DNA of 64,000 bases, taken from positions 1 to 64,000 of the forward strand of contig JACQDN010000022.1 in assembly GCA_016201105.1 (NCBI GenBank), read 5' to 3'. A model generated the notes under the pieces. The model saw only the letters and a program-made list of their open reading frames with translations. It was not told the DNA's origin and did not search any database. The position numbers were made by a program, and so were the translations under genes. Below, in pieces: positions 46,393-55,231 of the stretch (the first letter of the stretch is position 1; each line of letters starts with the position of its first letter). The DNA is from Pseudomonadota bacterium. Lineage in GTDB: Bacteria; Pseudomonadota; Alphaproteobacteria; Micropepsales; Micropepsaceae.

Positions 46393-46541
46393 CACCTCCC
46401 CCTCGTGGGGAGATCGAAATTTGCGAAGCAAATTTCGGGTGGGGGGAAGCGTTGAAGAATAGAACACGCCCGACACTCCCCCCACCCGAAAAATCCTTCG
46501 CTACGCTTCGGATTTTTCGACCTCCCCACGAGGGGGAGGTG
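46393..46541. repeat. GGGAGGGT palindromic element, copy 2 (subtype B)
   Basis: Outer arms CACCTCCCCCTCGTGGGGAG and CTCCCCACGAGGGGGAGGTG are perfect 20-nt mates. Next come ATCGAAATTTGC and inner palindrome, then CGGGTGGGGGG and CCCCCCACCCG around a variable centre. It differs from subtype A in having CACCTCC outer arms and GGGTGGGG inner arms. It lies between the DUF885 gene and a small exported-protein gene; 46542-46697 holds no other feature. Confidence 0.88.
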
Positions 46542-46697
46542 ATTGCTGTTATGTTTACGTGGCGGCGGGGATGTCCGATCGTCGTTGCCTCACCAGCGAA
46601 GGCGACGATTTCAACGCGACGTCTCGGCTGCTCATTTGGGTTGAGATGAACTATTTTTGGGGAGATGCTCCTGGGACAACTTGGAGGACCTTCACGC

Positions 46698-47069
46698 ATG
46701 AAGAAGCTCACGCCTGGACTATTGGTAGCGGCCGCCCTCTGCGCGGCCGGTATGATCGCAACAGCGCCTCCCGCCGCCGCGAGGTCGCATATCGATTTCT
46801 CCATCACGCTGGGCGATGTAGGGTTTGCTTATGACGACGGCTATTACGATCGCCATCGCCGCTGGCACCGCTGGCGGAATCATGAAGAACGCGATTGGTA
46901 TCGCGACCACCATCGCGATTCATATTTTGAGATGAGGCGCGACGAGGACAGAGATTCTTATCGTAGGGACTGGCGCAGGGGCCGACGTGAGGACTGGCGT
47001 GAGGACCGTCGCGAGGATCGGCGAGACGACCGTCGGGACGACCGGGACGATCATCATTACGACCACTGA
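46698..47069 (+). CDS. Exported Arg/Asp-rich small protein
   Basis: 123 aa from ATG 46698 behind TTGGAGGACC. A signal peptide (KLTPGLLVAAALCAAGMIAT) ends AAARS. After a short ordered stretch (IDFSITLGDVGFAYDDGYYD) the chain becomes Arg/Asp/His repeats of the type RRDDRRDD and DDHHYDH. It is probably disordered, periplasmic and could bind metal or polyanions. No family is known to me. It is the last gene before the IS element. Confidence 0.65.
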   Translation: MKKLTPGLLVAAALCAAGMIATAPPAAARSHIDFSITLGDVGFAYDDGYYDRHRRWHRWRNHEERDWYRDHHRDSYFEMRRDEDRDSYRRDWRRGRREDWREDRREDRRDDRRDDRDDHHYDH

Positions 47070-47105
47070 AATCCTCGTTGACATCGCATCCGTGACGATT
47101 CCCGG

Positions 47106-47137
47106 TGGCATGGCGCTGTGCAGTTGGCGCCATGCCA
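47106..47137. terminator. Hairpin after the Arg/Asp-rich gene
   Basis: TGGCATGGCGC (47106-47116) and GCGCCATGCCA (47127-47137) are perfect 11-bp arms with a 10-nt loop, 37 nt after the gene's stop. There is no U-run, so termination is plausible but unproven. Confidence 0.45.
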
Positions 47138-47255
47138 TCGGAATATCGTTCGTTCGTGGGGGCTCAATTCTGGGTTCGATCTCAGTTGAGGTTCACCGCC
47201 CCAAATGCCTTCGTTCTGGTACCCCTCTATCGCTGACGCTGGCATGACAATCGCC

Positions 47256-47263
47256 CGTCTTTG
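47256..47263 (+). repeat. Left 8-bp target duplication of the IS element
   Basis: CGTCTTTG immediately precedes the left inverted repeat and is identical to 49752-49759. Eight bp is the duplication size known for the IS1595 family. It is part of a longer 19-nt direct repeat (47247-47265 and 49743-49761). Confidence 0.88.
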
Positions 47264-47337
47264 GGCTATTATATACTTGAAAAAGCACAATTCGCACCTA
47301 TATAAGCTATATCAAAGGCTTAGTTAGGACTATTTTG

Positions 47338-48294
47338 ATGCATTCCGCTCTCGAAAACCCGATCTTCAAGAACAAGCACAAGGCCCGCGCCTATCTCGAA
47401 AGGCTGCTCTGGGCCGATGGCCGTTCCTGCGGCTATTGCGGGACCGTGGACGAGTCCACCGAGCTACCCAGCCGTCCGGGATTCTATCAGTGCAATGCCT
47501 GCCGCAAACAGTTCACCGTCATGGTCGGGACGGTCTTTGAGCGCTCGCACATTCCGCTCAACAAGTGGCTGCTCGCTTCGTTCCTGCTCTGCGCCTCTAA
47601 GAAGGGAATCAGCGCCCATCAGATGCACCGCATGCTCGCCATCACGTACAAGTCGGCATGGTTCATGATGCACCGCTTGCGCGAGGCCATGAAGCCTTCC
47701 GGCAAGCCCACACCCATGGGCGGCGAAGGCCGCGTGATCGAGGCCGATGAAACTTACATGGGCAAGCGTGACGGCAAGCCGTCGAAGCCCGATAGTTTCG
47801 TTAGCGGCTTCGGATGGGTGAAACATCCCAAGATCGAAACGCAGCGCAAGATCGTGGCGCTTGTAGAGCGCGGCGGTCCGGCCCGTTCATTTGTGGTCGA
47901 TAGCGTGGACAAGGCGACCGTGCGCAACATTCTTTTCACGAATGCCGACCGCAAGTCCACGCTCATGACGGACGAAGCCAGCGTGTACCCTGCGGCGGGT
48001 GCGAACTTCGCAGACCATCAGACGGTCAATCATTCGGAATACGAATACGCGCGCGGTACTGCCTCAACCAACACGGTCGAGGGCTATTTCTCGATCTTCA
48101 AGCGCGGCATGAAGGGTGTGTACCAGCATTGCAGCGAGGCGCACCTGCACCGCTATCTGGCCGAATTCGACTTCCGTTATTCCCACCGCGCGGCGCTGGA
48201 GATCGACGACGCGGAGCGCACACAGACCGCGCTCAAGGGCATCCAAGGCAAGCGCCTCACCTATCGGCGGACTAACCAAGCCGCGAACGCTTAG
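47338..48294 (+). CDS. IS1595 family transposase
   Basis: 318 aa from ATG 47338 behind TTAGGAC. An N-terminal zinc ribbon (SCGYCG and FYQCNACRK) precedes the DDE-type domain: RVIEADETYMGKRDG, TLMTDEASVYPAA and the SNTVEGYFSIFKRGMKG-like ASTNTVEGYFSIFKRGMKG. The frame is complete and no catalytic residue is obviously lost. It is the only mobility gene of the element. Confidence 0.95.
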   Translation: MHSALENPIFKNKHKARAYLERLLWADGRSCGYCGTVDESTELPSRPGFYQCNACRKQFTVMVGTVFERSHIPLNKWLLASFLLCASKKGISAHQMHRMLAITYKSAWFMMHRLREAMKPSGKPTPMGGEGRVIEADETYMGKRDGKPSKPDSFVSGFGWVKHPKIETQRKIVALVERGGPARSFVVDSVDKATVRNILFTNADRKSTLMTDEASVYPAAGANFADHQTVNHSEYEYARGTASTNTVEGYFSIFKRGMKGVYQHCSEAHLHRYLAEFDFRYSHRAALEIDDAERTQTALKGIQGKRLTYRRTNQAANA

Positions 48295-48371
48295 CCAGAA
48301 GGCCAAGGCGTTTCGGCGTTGGCTGAAGAAGCACAAACCCGCGACGTAGCGGGCGGTTTATGCTAATTCTT

Positions 48372-48400
48372 GAGTCGTGCCGATTGGGTCGGCACGACTC
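48372..48400. terminator. Hairpin after the transposase gene
   Basis: GAGTCGTGCCGA and TCGGCACGACTC are perfect 12-bp arms with a 5-nt loop (TTGGG), 77 nt past the transposase stop. No U-tract follows on either strand, so it may end or protect the transposase mRNA, or insulate the cargo. The rest of 48295-48495 shows nothing further. Confidence 0.5.
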
Positions 48401-48495
48401 TCATGCCTCGCAATGGTCGGAGCCGATGCGAGGCACGCAATTGCGCACAATTTGGATAATTCGGCTCCTAACTCACTCTGGAGAGGTGCCGTGTC

Positions 48496-48756
48496 ATGTC
48501 CGTTCATGCAAAGGAATATCTGAACGCTGGCGACGTTGTGATCGTCAATTGCGATCACCAATGCAATGTCTTGGTGATGGACGACTCAAACTTCAACTCG
48601 TACCGCAATGGAAGCCAATGCCGATATTTCGGCGGTTTCTTTCGTAGACTTCCTGCGCGCGTACCGGTTCCGCATTCAGGAAATTGGAACGTCGTGGTTG
48701 ATGCCGGCCAAGGGCAATTTCGCTACAGCATTCAATACATGAAGCGAGCCGCCTAG
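48496..48756 (+). CDS. DUF1883 domain protein, IS cargo
   Basis: 86 aa. HAKEYLNAGDVVIVNCDHQC, NVLVMDDSNFNSYRNGSQCR and VPVPHSGNWNVVVDAGQGQF match the DUF1883 family along its whole length. In other bacteria this domain is found alone or fused to TIR domains, which suggests ligand sensing or defence, but no function is proven. Here it stands alone inside the IS1595-type element. Its last 81 nt overlap the minus-strand gene opposite. Confidence 0.72.
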   Translation: MSVHAKEYLNAGDVVIVNCDHQCNVLVMDDSNFNSYRNGSQCRYFGGFFRRLPARVPVPHSGNWNVVVDAGQGQFRYSIQYMKRAA

Positions 48757-48933
48757 TTGTCCACGAGCCTCGATCAAAGCATCTAGCAGTGCATCGATGA
48801 TGCACTGCTGCGTGCCGTCCGATAAGTAACTGCGTGACGTAATGCCGGATTTTTGTCCGTTGCGCAGTTGGAACGACCAGATTGTCTTGCCGCTCAAAGA
48901 GCAAAGGTTCACTGAATAATCAGAGGTAGTCAT
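48676..48933 (-). CDS. Hypothetical 85-aa protein, IS cargo
   Basis: 85 aa. TTSDYSVNLCSLSGKTIWSF and GTQQCIIDALLDALIEARGQ look like strands followed by an amphipathic helix. Its start overlaps the divergent CxxC gene by 2 nt and its 3' end overlaps DUF1883. The opposing overlap lowers confidence, but composition is protein-like. No family recognised. The gene contains an 11-bp dyad at 48785-48809. Confidence 0.4.
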   Translation of the reverse strand: MTTSDYSVNLCSLSGKTIWSFQLRNGQKSGITSRSYLSDGTQQCIIDALLDALIEARGQLGGSLHVLNAVAKLPLAGINHDVPIS

Positions 48934-49204
48934 GCGATCAAACTCCAGACGAGTTCGAGATACGGTCGATGAGTACGTCCATAGGGAAACCTGTTTCCTC
49001 TGCCGGACGTCTTTTCAATACGGGCCGCATCGTCACGACGGGAAATACATTCGCAATTGGGACATCATCGTTTGCGATGTTTGCTACGACGCAAATTGGA
49101 ACGGGATCGTGCCAACAACTTACCCGCATCTAATCGGGCATTTGAAAAAACGCGGCACTCAAATTGTTCTGAATGAAAGCGGTTGGATCGCTTGGCCGAC
49201 TTAA
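48932..49204 (+). CDS. Small CxxC zinc-binding-like protein, IS cargo
   Basis: 90 aa. ETCFLCRTSFQYGPHRHDGK and IIVCDVCYDANWNGIVPTTY give two CxxC pairs 30 residues apart with His between, a probable zinc knuckle. The basic start (RSNSRRVRDTVDEY) and GHLKKRGTQIVLNESGWIAW follow. AGAGG precedes the ATG. No family name is known to me. It lies within the IS and converges on the 53-aa gene. Confidence 0.55.
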   Translation: MRSNSRRVRDTVDEYVHRETCFLCRTSFQYGPHRHDGKYIRNWDIIVCDVCYDANWNGIVPTTYPHLIGHLKKRGTQIVLNESGWIAWPT

Positions 49205-49362
49205 GCGCACTTCTTCTTACTAGAGGCTCTTGCATGCTTTGGTGGCGCAGTCGCGATAGTTTTTAGACCTCTTTCAAACCGCTCCCAGGCGTCTGGGTGC
49301 AATTCGATTTCTTCGATCTTCGCGCGCTTGATCCGCTTCTTTGCTGGTGGCTTCTTGGCCAA
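49201..49362 (-). CDS. Small basic protein (53 aa), IS cargo
   Basis: 53 aa from TTG 49362: MAKKPPAKKRIKRAKIEEIE then LHPDAWERFERGLKTIATAP and a Lys-rich tail. ELHPDAWERFERG is a recurring motif in small alphaproteobacterial proteins of unknown function that I recognise by pattern only. It could be an antitoxin-like or nucleic-acid-binding protein. Its TAA overlaps the stop of the CxxC gene on the other strand. Confidence 0.5.
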   Translation of the reverse strand: MAKKPPAKKRIKRAKIEEIELHPDAWERFERGLKTIATAPPKHARASSKKKCA

Positions 49363-49646
49363 CGCTAGAGACCCCGTGGATAAGTTCGTTACGAATTTGC
49401 GCCGATTCGTCGTTCGTTCTGCTTGTAATTAGACATTCGCATCGCTGCACTTTGAAGTACTGAGTCTTGGAACGGCCGCGCCCTGCAAGGAAAACGGCCG
49501 TCCCTTTCCGGGGTCTCGGTTGGCGCTCCCGTTACGGGTGCAGCCGGGGATCATCCAAGAGGTCCCCGGTTCAGCCATAGGCGAATCTTACCCCCGCTCT
49601 AGGGCAACTCCACCCCAATGTTGAGGGCGAAACCTCGCCAGGCTGG

Positions 49647-49672
49647 AACCTTCGGCAAATTTGCCGAAGGTT
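49647..49672. repeat. Perfect 26-bp palindrome inside the IS element
   Basis: AACCTTCGGCAAA directly joins TTTGCCGAAGGTT with no loop. It lies 79 nt inside the right end. It could be a protein-binding site, an exhausted repeat or part of the right-end regulatory region. 49363-49751 otherwise contains a GC-rich stretch (49480-49570) with no convincing gene. Confidence 0.6.
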
Positions 49673-49751
49673 GAGAAGGAGGCGATTAGGTGACTCATTG
49701 TCATCTTTTCTGGACCAGACTGCGATTCGCTTACTCAGGTATACAATCGCC

Positions 49752-49759
49752 CGTCTTTG
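49752..49759 (+). repeat. Right 8-bp target duplication of the IS element
   Basis: CGTCTTTG follows the right inverted repeat and equals the left copy at 47256-47263. It begins 16 nt before the SOS box. Confidence 0.88.
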
Positions 49760-49767
49760 GGGCATGC

Positions 49768-49782
49768 GAACGATAAAAGAAC
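49768..49782. promoter_or_regulatory. LexA SOS box of recA
   Basis: GAAC-GATAAAA-GAAC is the reverse complement of the alphaproteobacterial SOS motif GTTC-N7-GTTC. A TATAAT-like -10 lies at 49802-49807, so LexA bound here would cover the -35 region of recA. The IS right end is 17 nt upstream. Confidence 0.82.
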
Positions 49783-49801
49783 AAGATATGGTATTGTTTA
49801 G

Positions 49802-49807
49802 TATAAT
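49802..49807 (+). promoter_or_regulatory. Probable -10 box of recA
   Basis: TATAAT lies 96 nt before the recA start, with the SOS box covering the expected -35 position. The -35 itself (GAACAA at 49779) is poor, as expected for a regulated promoter. Confidence 0.5.
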
Positions 49808-49902
49808 CAACAGTTTATCTCGTATCTTGCAAACAAGAACAAACAGTGCACACTCGCTTCATTGCGCCGCTCGGGGCGCCGTGAAATAAGGAGAGGATTT
49901 CC

Positions 49903-50982
49903 ATGAGTCAGGCGGCTTTGCGGGTAGTGGCCAAGGAAGAAAACAGCGAGCGCAAGCGGGCTTTGGAAGCCGCGCTCAGCCAGATCGATCGCGCCTTCGG
50001 CAAGGGCAGTGTGATGAAGCTCGGCCAGCGCGAGCCCGTCACGTCAGCCGACGTGGTTTCGACCGGCTCGCTCGGGCTCGATATCGCGCTCGGCATCGGC
50101 GGCTTGCCGCGCGGCCGCGTCATCGAAATCTACGGTCCGGAATCTTCGGGCAAGACGACGCTGGCGCTTCACGCGGTCGCCGAAGTGCAAAAGCGCGGCG
50201 GCATCGCCGCCTATGTCGACGCCGAACACGCGCTCGATCCCATCTATGCGCGCAAGCTTGGCGTCGATGTCGACGAGCTTCTGATTTCCCAGCCCGATAC
50301 CGGCGAACAAGGCCTTGAGATCACCGATACGCTGGTGCGGTCGGGCGGTGTCGACATCGTGGTCATCGATTCGGTCGCCGCGCTGACGCCCAAGGCCGAA
50401 CTCGAAGGCGAGATGGGCGATTCGCTTCCCGGCCTTCAGGCGCGCCTGATGAGCCAGGCTTTGCGCAAGCTTACCGGCTCCATCTCCAAGTCGAACACCA
50501 TCGTCGTCTTCATCAACCAGATCCGCATGAAGATCGGCATCATGTTCGGCAATCCCGAAACCACCACGGGCGGCAATGCGCTGAAATTCTATGCTTCCGT
50601 GCGTTTGGATATCCGCCGCATCGGCGCGATCAAGGACCATGACGAAGTCATCGGTAACCAGACGCGCGTCAAAGTGGTGAAGAACAAGGTCGCGCCGCCC
50701 TTCAAGCAGGTGGAGTTCGACATCATGTACGGCCAGGGCATTTCCAAGACGGGCGAACTGCTCGATCTGGGCGTCAAGGCCAGCGTGGTGGAGAAGTCCG
50801 GCTCCTGGTTCTCCTATGACGGCACGCGCATCGGCCAGGGCCGCGAAGCCGCGAAAGCCTTCCTCACGGAAAACAAGGACGTCGCGGACAAGATCGAAGC
50901 CGCCATCCGCCAGAATGCCGGCCTGCTCGGCGCGGCCCTCACCCAAGGCGGCGATGGGGACGCGGCGCCGGCCGAAGACTGA
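49903..50982 (+). CDS. recA: Recombinase RecA
   Basis: 359 aa. [20 protein letters not shown], the Walker [30 protein letters not shown] with Walker [21 protein letters not shown] (loop L2) and the acidic C terminus are all present. It drives homologous recombination and LexA self-cleavage. It has a GGAGAGG RBS and an upstream SOS box. An IS1595 element has separated it from its former upstream neighbour. Confidence 0.98.
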   Translation: MSQAALRVVAKEENSERKRALEAALSQIDRAFGKGSVMKLGQREPVTSADVVSTGSLGLDIALGIGGLPRGRVIEIYGPESSGKTTLALHAVAEVQKRGGIAAYVDAEHALDPIYARKLGVDVDELLISQPDTGEQGLEITDTLVRSGGVDIVVIDSVAALTPKAELEGEMGDSLPGLQARLMSQALRKLTGSISKSNTIVVFINQIRMKIGIMFGNPETTTGGNALKFYASVRLDIRRIGAIKDHDEVIGNQTRVKVVKNKVAPPFKQVEFDIMYGQGISKTGELLDLGVKASVVEKSGSWFSYDGTRIGQGREAAKAFLTENKDVADKIEAAIRQNAGLLGAALTQGGDGDAAPAED

Positions 50983-51032
50983 TCGGAAGACGAGTTTGCC
51001 TTTCCCTGTTGGCATGGGGAACGGCTCCGGAA

Positions 51033-51066
51033 GGGGCGCTTCGAAAGAAGCGCCCCTTCTTTCGTT
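51033..51066 (+). terminator. Terminator after recA
   Basis: GAAGGGGCGCTTC (51033-51045) and GAAGCGCCCCTTC (51047-51059 region) form a long GC stem with a very short loop, followed by TTTCGTTTTTC. A good rho-independent terminator for recA. Confidence 0.75.
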
Positions 51067-51071
51067 TTTCT

Positions 51072-51196
51072 ACCCTCCCTCGGGAGGGTCGAAGCGCGAA
51101 GCGCTTCGGGGAGGATGTGGAAGGAGAATTCTCGTCCTGATCCTCCCCGAAAATTCTCCGCTTCACTACGAATTTTCGACCCTCCCGAGGGAGGGT
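51072..51196. repeat. GGGAGGGT palindromic element, copy 3 (recA-alaS)
   Basis: About 125 bp. ACCCTCCCTCGGGAGGGTCG then AAGCGCGAAGCGCTTCGGGG, a short centre, then CCTCCCCGAAAATTC and TTTCGACCCTCCCGAGGGAG. It fills most of the 311-nt recA-alaS gap. Upstream of it, 51013-51062 holds GAAGGGGCGCTTCGAAAGAA and AGCGCCCCTTCTTTC, a likely recA terminator; 51197-51293 shows no further feature. Confidence 0.88.
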
Positions 51197-51293
51197 GGAA
51201 CCCGCGCTTAAGACTCAGGACCATCGATGGGGCGACGGGGCCACTTAGCAGGTGTCCTAGACACCGAATCCGCCCCGACGCTACAACCACCCC

Positions 51294-53999
51294 ATGCATA
51301 GCCTGACTGAAGTCCGCGCCTCGTTTCTCGATTTCTTCCGCGACCGGCAGCACGCGATTCTGCCGTCGAGCCCGCTCGTGCCGCGCAACGATCCCACGCT
51401 CCTCTTCACCAATGCGGGCATGGTGCAGTTCAAGAACGTGTTCACCGGCGCGGAGAAGCGGCCCTACAAGCGCGCGGCCACGGTGCAGAAATGCGTGCGC
51501 GCCGGGGGCAAGCACAACGATCTCGACAATGTCGGCTACACCGCCCGCCATCACACCTTCTTCGAGATGCTGGGAAATTTCTCGTTCGGCGACTATTTCA
51601 AGGAAGCCGCGATCGAATATGCCTGGGACTATGTCTCCAAGACCGCCGGCCTGAAGAAAGACCGGCTCTGGGTCACGGTCTATCCCACTGACGACGTCGC
51701 GCGCGGGTTGTGGAAAAAGATCGCCGGCATTTCCGACGATCGCATCATCGGGCACGAGAGCAATCTCTGGGCGATGGGGCCGATCGGGCCGTGCGGCTAC
51801 TGCTCGGAAATCTTCTACGACCAGGGCAACACACTCATGGGCGGCCCGCCAGGCTCGCCCGACGAAGACGGCGACCGCTTCCTCGAATTCTGGAATCTCG
51901 TCTTCATGCAATTCGAGCAGGTGGACGAGAACACCCGCGTCGAACTGCCCAGGCCCTCCATCGACACCGGCATGGGGCTCGAGCGCATCACCGCGATCCT
52001 GCAAGGCGTCACCGACAATTACGACATCGATCTTTTCCGTCATCTGATCGCGGCCTCGGTCGAGGCCTCCGGCACGCCGTCGACCGGCGAGCATGCGGCC
52101 TCCCATCGCGTCATCGCCGATCATTTGCGCGCCACCTCGTTTCTCATCGCCGACGGCGTGCTGCCGTCGAACGAAGGGCGCGGCTACGTGCTTCGCCGCA
52201 TCATGCGCCGCGCCATGCGCCATGCGCATCTGATCGGCTCGAAAGATCCCTTGATGCACCGCCTGGTGCCGGCGCTGGTCGCGGAAATGGGAGCGGCCTA
52301 TCCCGAACTCGGCCGCGCCCAGGCGCTCGTCACCGAAACGCTGCGGCTGGAAGAAATCCGCTTCCGCGAAACCCTGGCGCGCGGGCTCAAGCTGCTGGAC
52401 GAGGCAACCGGAAATCTGCGCAAAGGCGACAGCCTCGCGGGCGAAGTCGCTTTCAAACTCTACGACACGTTCGGCTTCCCGCTCGATCTGACGGAAGATG
52501 CGTTGCGCGCGCGGGGTATCGGCGTAGACACGGCGGGCTTCGACGCGGCGATGAAACGCCAGCGCGAAGAAGCGCGCAAAGCCTGGGCCGGATCGGGCGA
52601 ACAAACCGATGACTCGCTGTGGTTCGCCATCCGCGAAGAATTGGGCGCCACCGAATTCCTCGGCTACGACACCGAGGAGGCCGAAGGCAATATCGTCGCC
52701 ATCGTGAAGGACGGCAAGCGCATCACCAAGGCGAGCGCTGGCGACACGGTCAGCCTCCTCACCAACCAGACCCCGTTCTATGGCGAGTCCGGCGGCCAGA
52801 TCGGCGATCGCGGCGCGGTCTTTTCGGCCAAAGGCGGACCAAACGCCGGACAGGGTGCGGTCACCGACACCGAAAAGAAACTGGGCGCGCTGCACGTCCA
52901 CATCGTGCGCGTCACCAAGGGCGATTTCGCGCTCGGCGATTCCGTGGAGTTGCGCGTCGATGGCGAGCGCCGCCGCGCCACCCGCGCCAATCACTCGGCC
53001 ACCCATCTGCTTCATGCCGCGCTGAAACGCGTGCTGGGACCGCACGTCAATCAAAAAGGTTCGCTGGTGGCGCCGGATCGGCTGCGTTTCGATTTCGCCC
53101 ATCCCAAGGCCGTCACCCAGGAAGAGCTCGACAGCGTCGAAAACCGCGTGAATGCGGTCATCCGCCAGAACTCCGACGTCTCCACCCGTCTGATGGCGAC
53201 CGATCAGGCAATCGAAGCGGGCGCCGAGGCACTGTTCGGCGAGAAGTACGGCGATGAAGTGCGCGTGCTCACCATGGGAAGTTCTTTGGCGGGCGATGAT
53301 TCCGAAGAGGCAAAGCCGTTCTCGGTCGAACTCTGCGGCGGCACCCATGTGCGCCGGTTGGGCGATATCGGGCTCTTCACGATTCTGTCCGAAAGCGCGG
53401 TCGGCTCGGGCGTCCGCCGCATCGAGGCGCTGACGAGCGAAGGCGCGCGGCGCCATCTGCAGGATCAGGCCGAGATCGCGCGCGATGCGGCGAGTACGCT
53501 GAAAACGAGCGTGAACGAATTGCCGCAACGCGTGGCCCAGCTCGCCGAAGAACGCCGCAAACTCGAACGCGAACTTGTAGAGGCGCGCAAAAAGATCGCT
53601 ATGACGGTAGGCACGGCGGCAGGAGAAAGTTCGGCTCAGGGTGTTGGCACAAGCACAAGGCAGATCGGCGATGTGAAGGCACAGTTATGGGTTGTCGAAG
53701 GCGTAGCTCCTAAAGACCTCAAAGGCCTCGCCGACGACGCGAAGGCCAAGATCGGTTCCGGTGTCGTGGCCTTCGTCGCGGTCGCCGACGGCCGGGCGTC
53801 GCTGGTTGTCGGCGTGACGGACGATCTCACCAAGCGCGTCAGTGCGGTCGATCTGGTGCGTCTTGGCGCCGAAGCCTTGGGCGGCAAGGGCGGCGGCGGC
53901 CGGCCCGACATGGCGCAAGCTGGTGGTCCCGATGGCGCGAAGGCTGGCGAAGCGCTGGCCGCCATCGAAAAACGTCTCGCCTCGCTGACGCCGGCATGA
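51294..53999 (+). CDS. alaS: Alanyl-tRNA synthetase
   Basis: 901 aa. Class II core: [59 protein letters not shown]. The editing domain has [17 protein letters not shown] (HxxxH) and [16 protein letters not shown] (the CxxxH zinc ligands), and a C-Ala domain closes the protein. It charges tRNA-Ala. It follows recA as in Caulobacter. The K+ channel ATG overlaps its stop. Confidence 0.98.
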   Translation: MHSLTEVRASFLDFFRDRQHAILPSSPLVPRNDPTLLFTNAGMVQFKNVFTGAEKRPYKRAATVQKCVRAGGKHNDLDNVGYTARHHTFFEMLGNFSFGDYFKEAAIEYAWDYVSKTAGLKKDRLWVTVYPTDDVARGLWKKIAGISDDRIIGHESNLWAMGPIGPCGYCSEIFYDQGNTLMGGPPGSPDEDGDRFLEFWNLVFMQFEQVDENTRVELPRPSIDTGMGLERITAILQGVTDNYDIDLFRHLIAASVEASGTPSTGEHAASHRVIADHLRATSFLIADGVLPSNEGRGYVLRRIMRRAMRHAHLIGSKDPLMHRLVPALVAEMGAAYPELGRAQALVTETLRLEEIRFRETLARGLKLLDEATGNLRKGDSLAGEVAFKLYDTFGFPLDLTEDALRARGIGVDTAGFDAAMKRQREEARKAWAGSGEQTDDSLWFAIREELGATEFLGYDTEEAEGNIVAIVKDGKRITKASAGDTVSLLTNQTPFYGESGGQIGDRGAVFSAKGGPNAGQGAVTDTEKKLGALHVHIVRVTKGDFALGDSVELRVDGERRRATRANHSATHLLHAALKRVLGPHVNQKGSLVAPDRLRFDFAHPKAVTQEELDSVENRVNAVIRQNSDVSTRLMATDQAIEAGAEALFGEKYGDEVRVLTMGSSLAGDDSEEAKPFSVELCGGTHVRRLGDIGLFTILSESAVGSGVRRIEALTSEGARRHLQDQAEIARDAASTLKTSVNELPQRVAQLAEERRKLERELVEARKKIAMTVGTAAGESSAQGVGTSTRQIGDVKAQLWVVEGVAPKDLKGLADDAKAKIGSGVVAFVAVADGRASLVVGVTDDLTKRVSAVDLVRLGAEALGGKGGGGRPDMAQAGGPDGAKAGEALAAIEKRLASLTPA

Positions 54000-55231
54000 T
54001 CGCGAAGCTGGGGGCGCATGCGGGCGAAGGCGTGTCGCGGCGCCGGCGCATCCATCTCATTCTCGAAGGCGGCCACGGCGGGGGACTTTCCGGCACCGTC
54101 GTCGAAGCCACGCTGATCGCGCTGATCGTCGCCAATGTCGTCGCCTATTCGCTGCAGAGCGTACCGTGGGTGGAACAGCGCTTCTGGCGGCAGTTGGAAG
54201 GGTTCGAGATCGTTTCGGTGGCGATCTTCTCGATCGAATATCTCCTGCGGCTGTGGACGGCGCCGGAAGATCCGCTGGTGCCGCGCGGCGGGCCATTGCT
54301 GTCGCGCCTCCGCTATGGGCTGAAGGCGATGATGGTGATCGATCTCCTCGCCGTCGCACCGGCCATTGCGACGTTTTTCATGCCCTTCATCGATCTCAGA
54401 TTCCTGCGCTTGTTCCGCCTGCTGCGCCTTTTGAAGATCGCGCGCTATTCGCCCGCGCTGCTCACGCTTGCCCATGTCGTCAAGGAGGAACGCCGCGCGC
54501 TGTTCGGCACGCTGTTGCTGCTTCTCTGCGCCATGGTGTTTGCCGCCGCTGCGATGCATGCGGCCGAAGGCGCGGTGCAGCCCAGGATTTTCGGCACCGT
54601 CCCCGATGCCATGTGGTGGGCCATCACCACGCTGACCACCGTCGGCTACGGCGATGCAGTGCCCATCACCCTGATCGGCCGTATCGTGGCCGGCGCGACC
54701 ATGATCGTCGGCCTTGGCTTGTTCGCCTTGCCGGTCGGCATCGTCGCCACGGGCTTCGTCAACACCATCCACCGCCGCGATTTCATCGTGACGTTCGGCA
54801 TGCTGGCGCGGGTGCCGCTGTTCCACGGCTTCGAACCATCCGTGCTGAGCGAGATCATGAGCCTGCTGCGGGCGCAATTCGTGCCGCCGGGCACGGTGAT
54901 CTCCGCGCGCGGCGAGCCGGCGGAAGCGATGTATTTCGTCGTCTCCGGCGAAGTGGACGTGGAATTGTCGCGCGGAAATTTGCGCTTTCATGCCGGCGAT
55001 TTCTTCGGCGAGCTATCGCTGCTGCGCAAGACCATGCGCCACGCGACGGTCGTTACGGCGGTGCAGAGCCGTCTTCTCATGCTCTCCGCCGACGACTTCG
55101 CCCATCTGATGCAGAAGCATCCAGCGCTGGAAAAGAAGCTGAGAGAGACCGCGGCGCAAACCTTAAAGGCGATCGCCGACGCTGACGAGATCGCGCAAGA
55201 AGAGATTCGCAATTCTCAACCCTCCCCTTGA
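53996..55231 (+). CDS. Cyclic-nucleotide-gated potassium channel
   Basis: 411 aa. Six membrane helices with an S4 carrying Arg/Lys every third residue ([17 protein letters not shown], 134-150). The selectivity filter is TTVGYGD (214-220). A C-terminal cyclic-nucleotide-binding domain (about 270-385) includes FFGELSLL. It resembles MlotiK1 of Mesorhizobium. The start overlaps the alaS stop by 4 nt. The last residues (NSQPSP) and the TGA lie in palindromic element copy 4, so the element shaped the C terminus. Confidence 0.92.
   Translation: MIAKLGAHAGEGVSRRRRIHLILEGGHGGGLSGTVVEATLIALIVANVVAYSLQSVPWVEQRFWRQLEGFEIVSVAIFSIEYLLRLWTAPEDPLVPRGGPLLSRLRYGLKAMMVIDLLAVAPAIATFFMPFIDLRFLRLFRLLRLLKIARYSPALLTLAHVVKEERRALFGTLLLLLCAMVFAAAAMHAAEGAVQPRIFGTVPDAMWWAITTLTTVGYGDAVPITLIGRIVAGATMIVGLGLFALPVGIVATGFVNTIHRRDFIVTFGMLARVPLFHGFEPSVLSEIMSLLRAQFVPPGTVISARGEPAEAMYFVVSGEVDVELSRGNLRFHAGDFFGELSLLRKTMRHATVVTAVQSRLLMLSADDFAHLMQKHPALEKKLRETAAQTLKAIADADEIAQEEIRNSQPSP

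Larger units (their letters stand above)
47264..49751 (+). mobile_element. IS1595-family element with cargo genes (2,488 bp)
   Basis: The left end GGCTATTATATACTTGAA and the right end (minus strand) GGCGATTGTATACCTGAG match at 14 of 18 positions, and the match extends to AAGC. The identical 8-bp CGTCTTTG flanks both ends. The transposase fills the first 1,031 bp. The other 1.45 kb carries DUF1883, a CxxC protein and two small minus-strand genes, plus several dyads. Passenger genes are known in this family. The element is AT-richer than its neighbours. It inserted immediately before the recA SOS box, apparently recently, since the ends are intact. Confidence 0.88.

Noticed and set aside
49428..49578. 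Minus-strand 49-codon frame MAEPGTSWMIPG in the IS right part
   Set aside because: Pro/Gly-rich, no recognisable motif or good RBS; too weak to list as a gene.
47247..49761. 19-nt direct repeat as attachment sites of an integrated element
   Set aside because: It is explained by the 8-bp target duplication plus the right inverted repeat; no integrase gene is present.
49571..49810. Minus-strand frame crossing the IS right end into the recA promoter
   Set aside because: It spans the inverted repeat, target duplication and SOS box, so it cannot be an ancestral gene.
50814..53528. Very long open frame antisense to alaS (about 900 codons)
   Set aside because: It mirrors the alaS codon structure in high-GC DNA and has no domain; the sense frame has full AlaS motifs.
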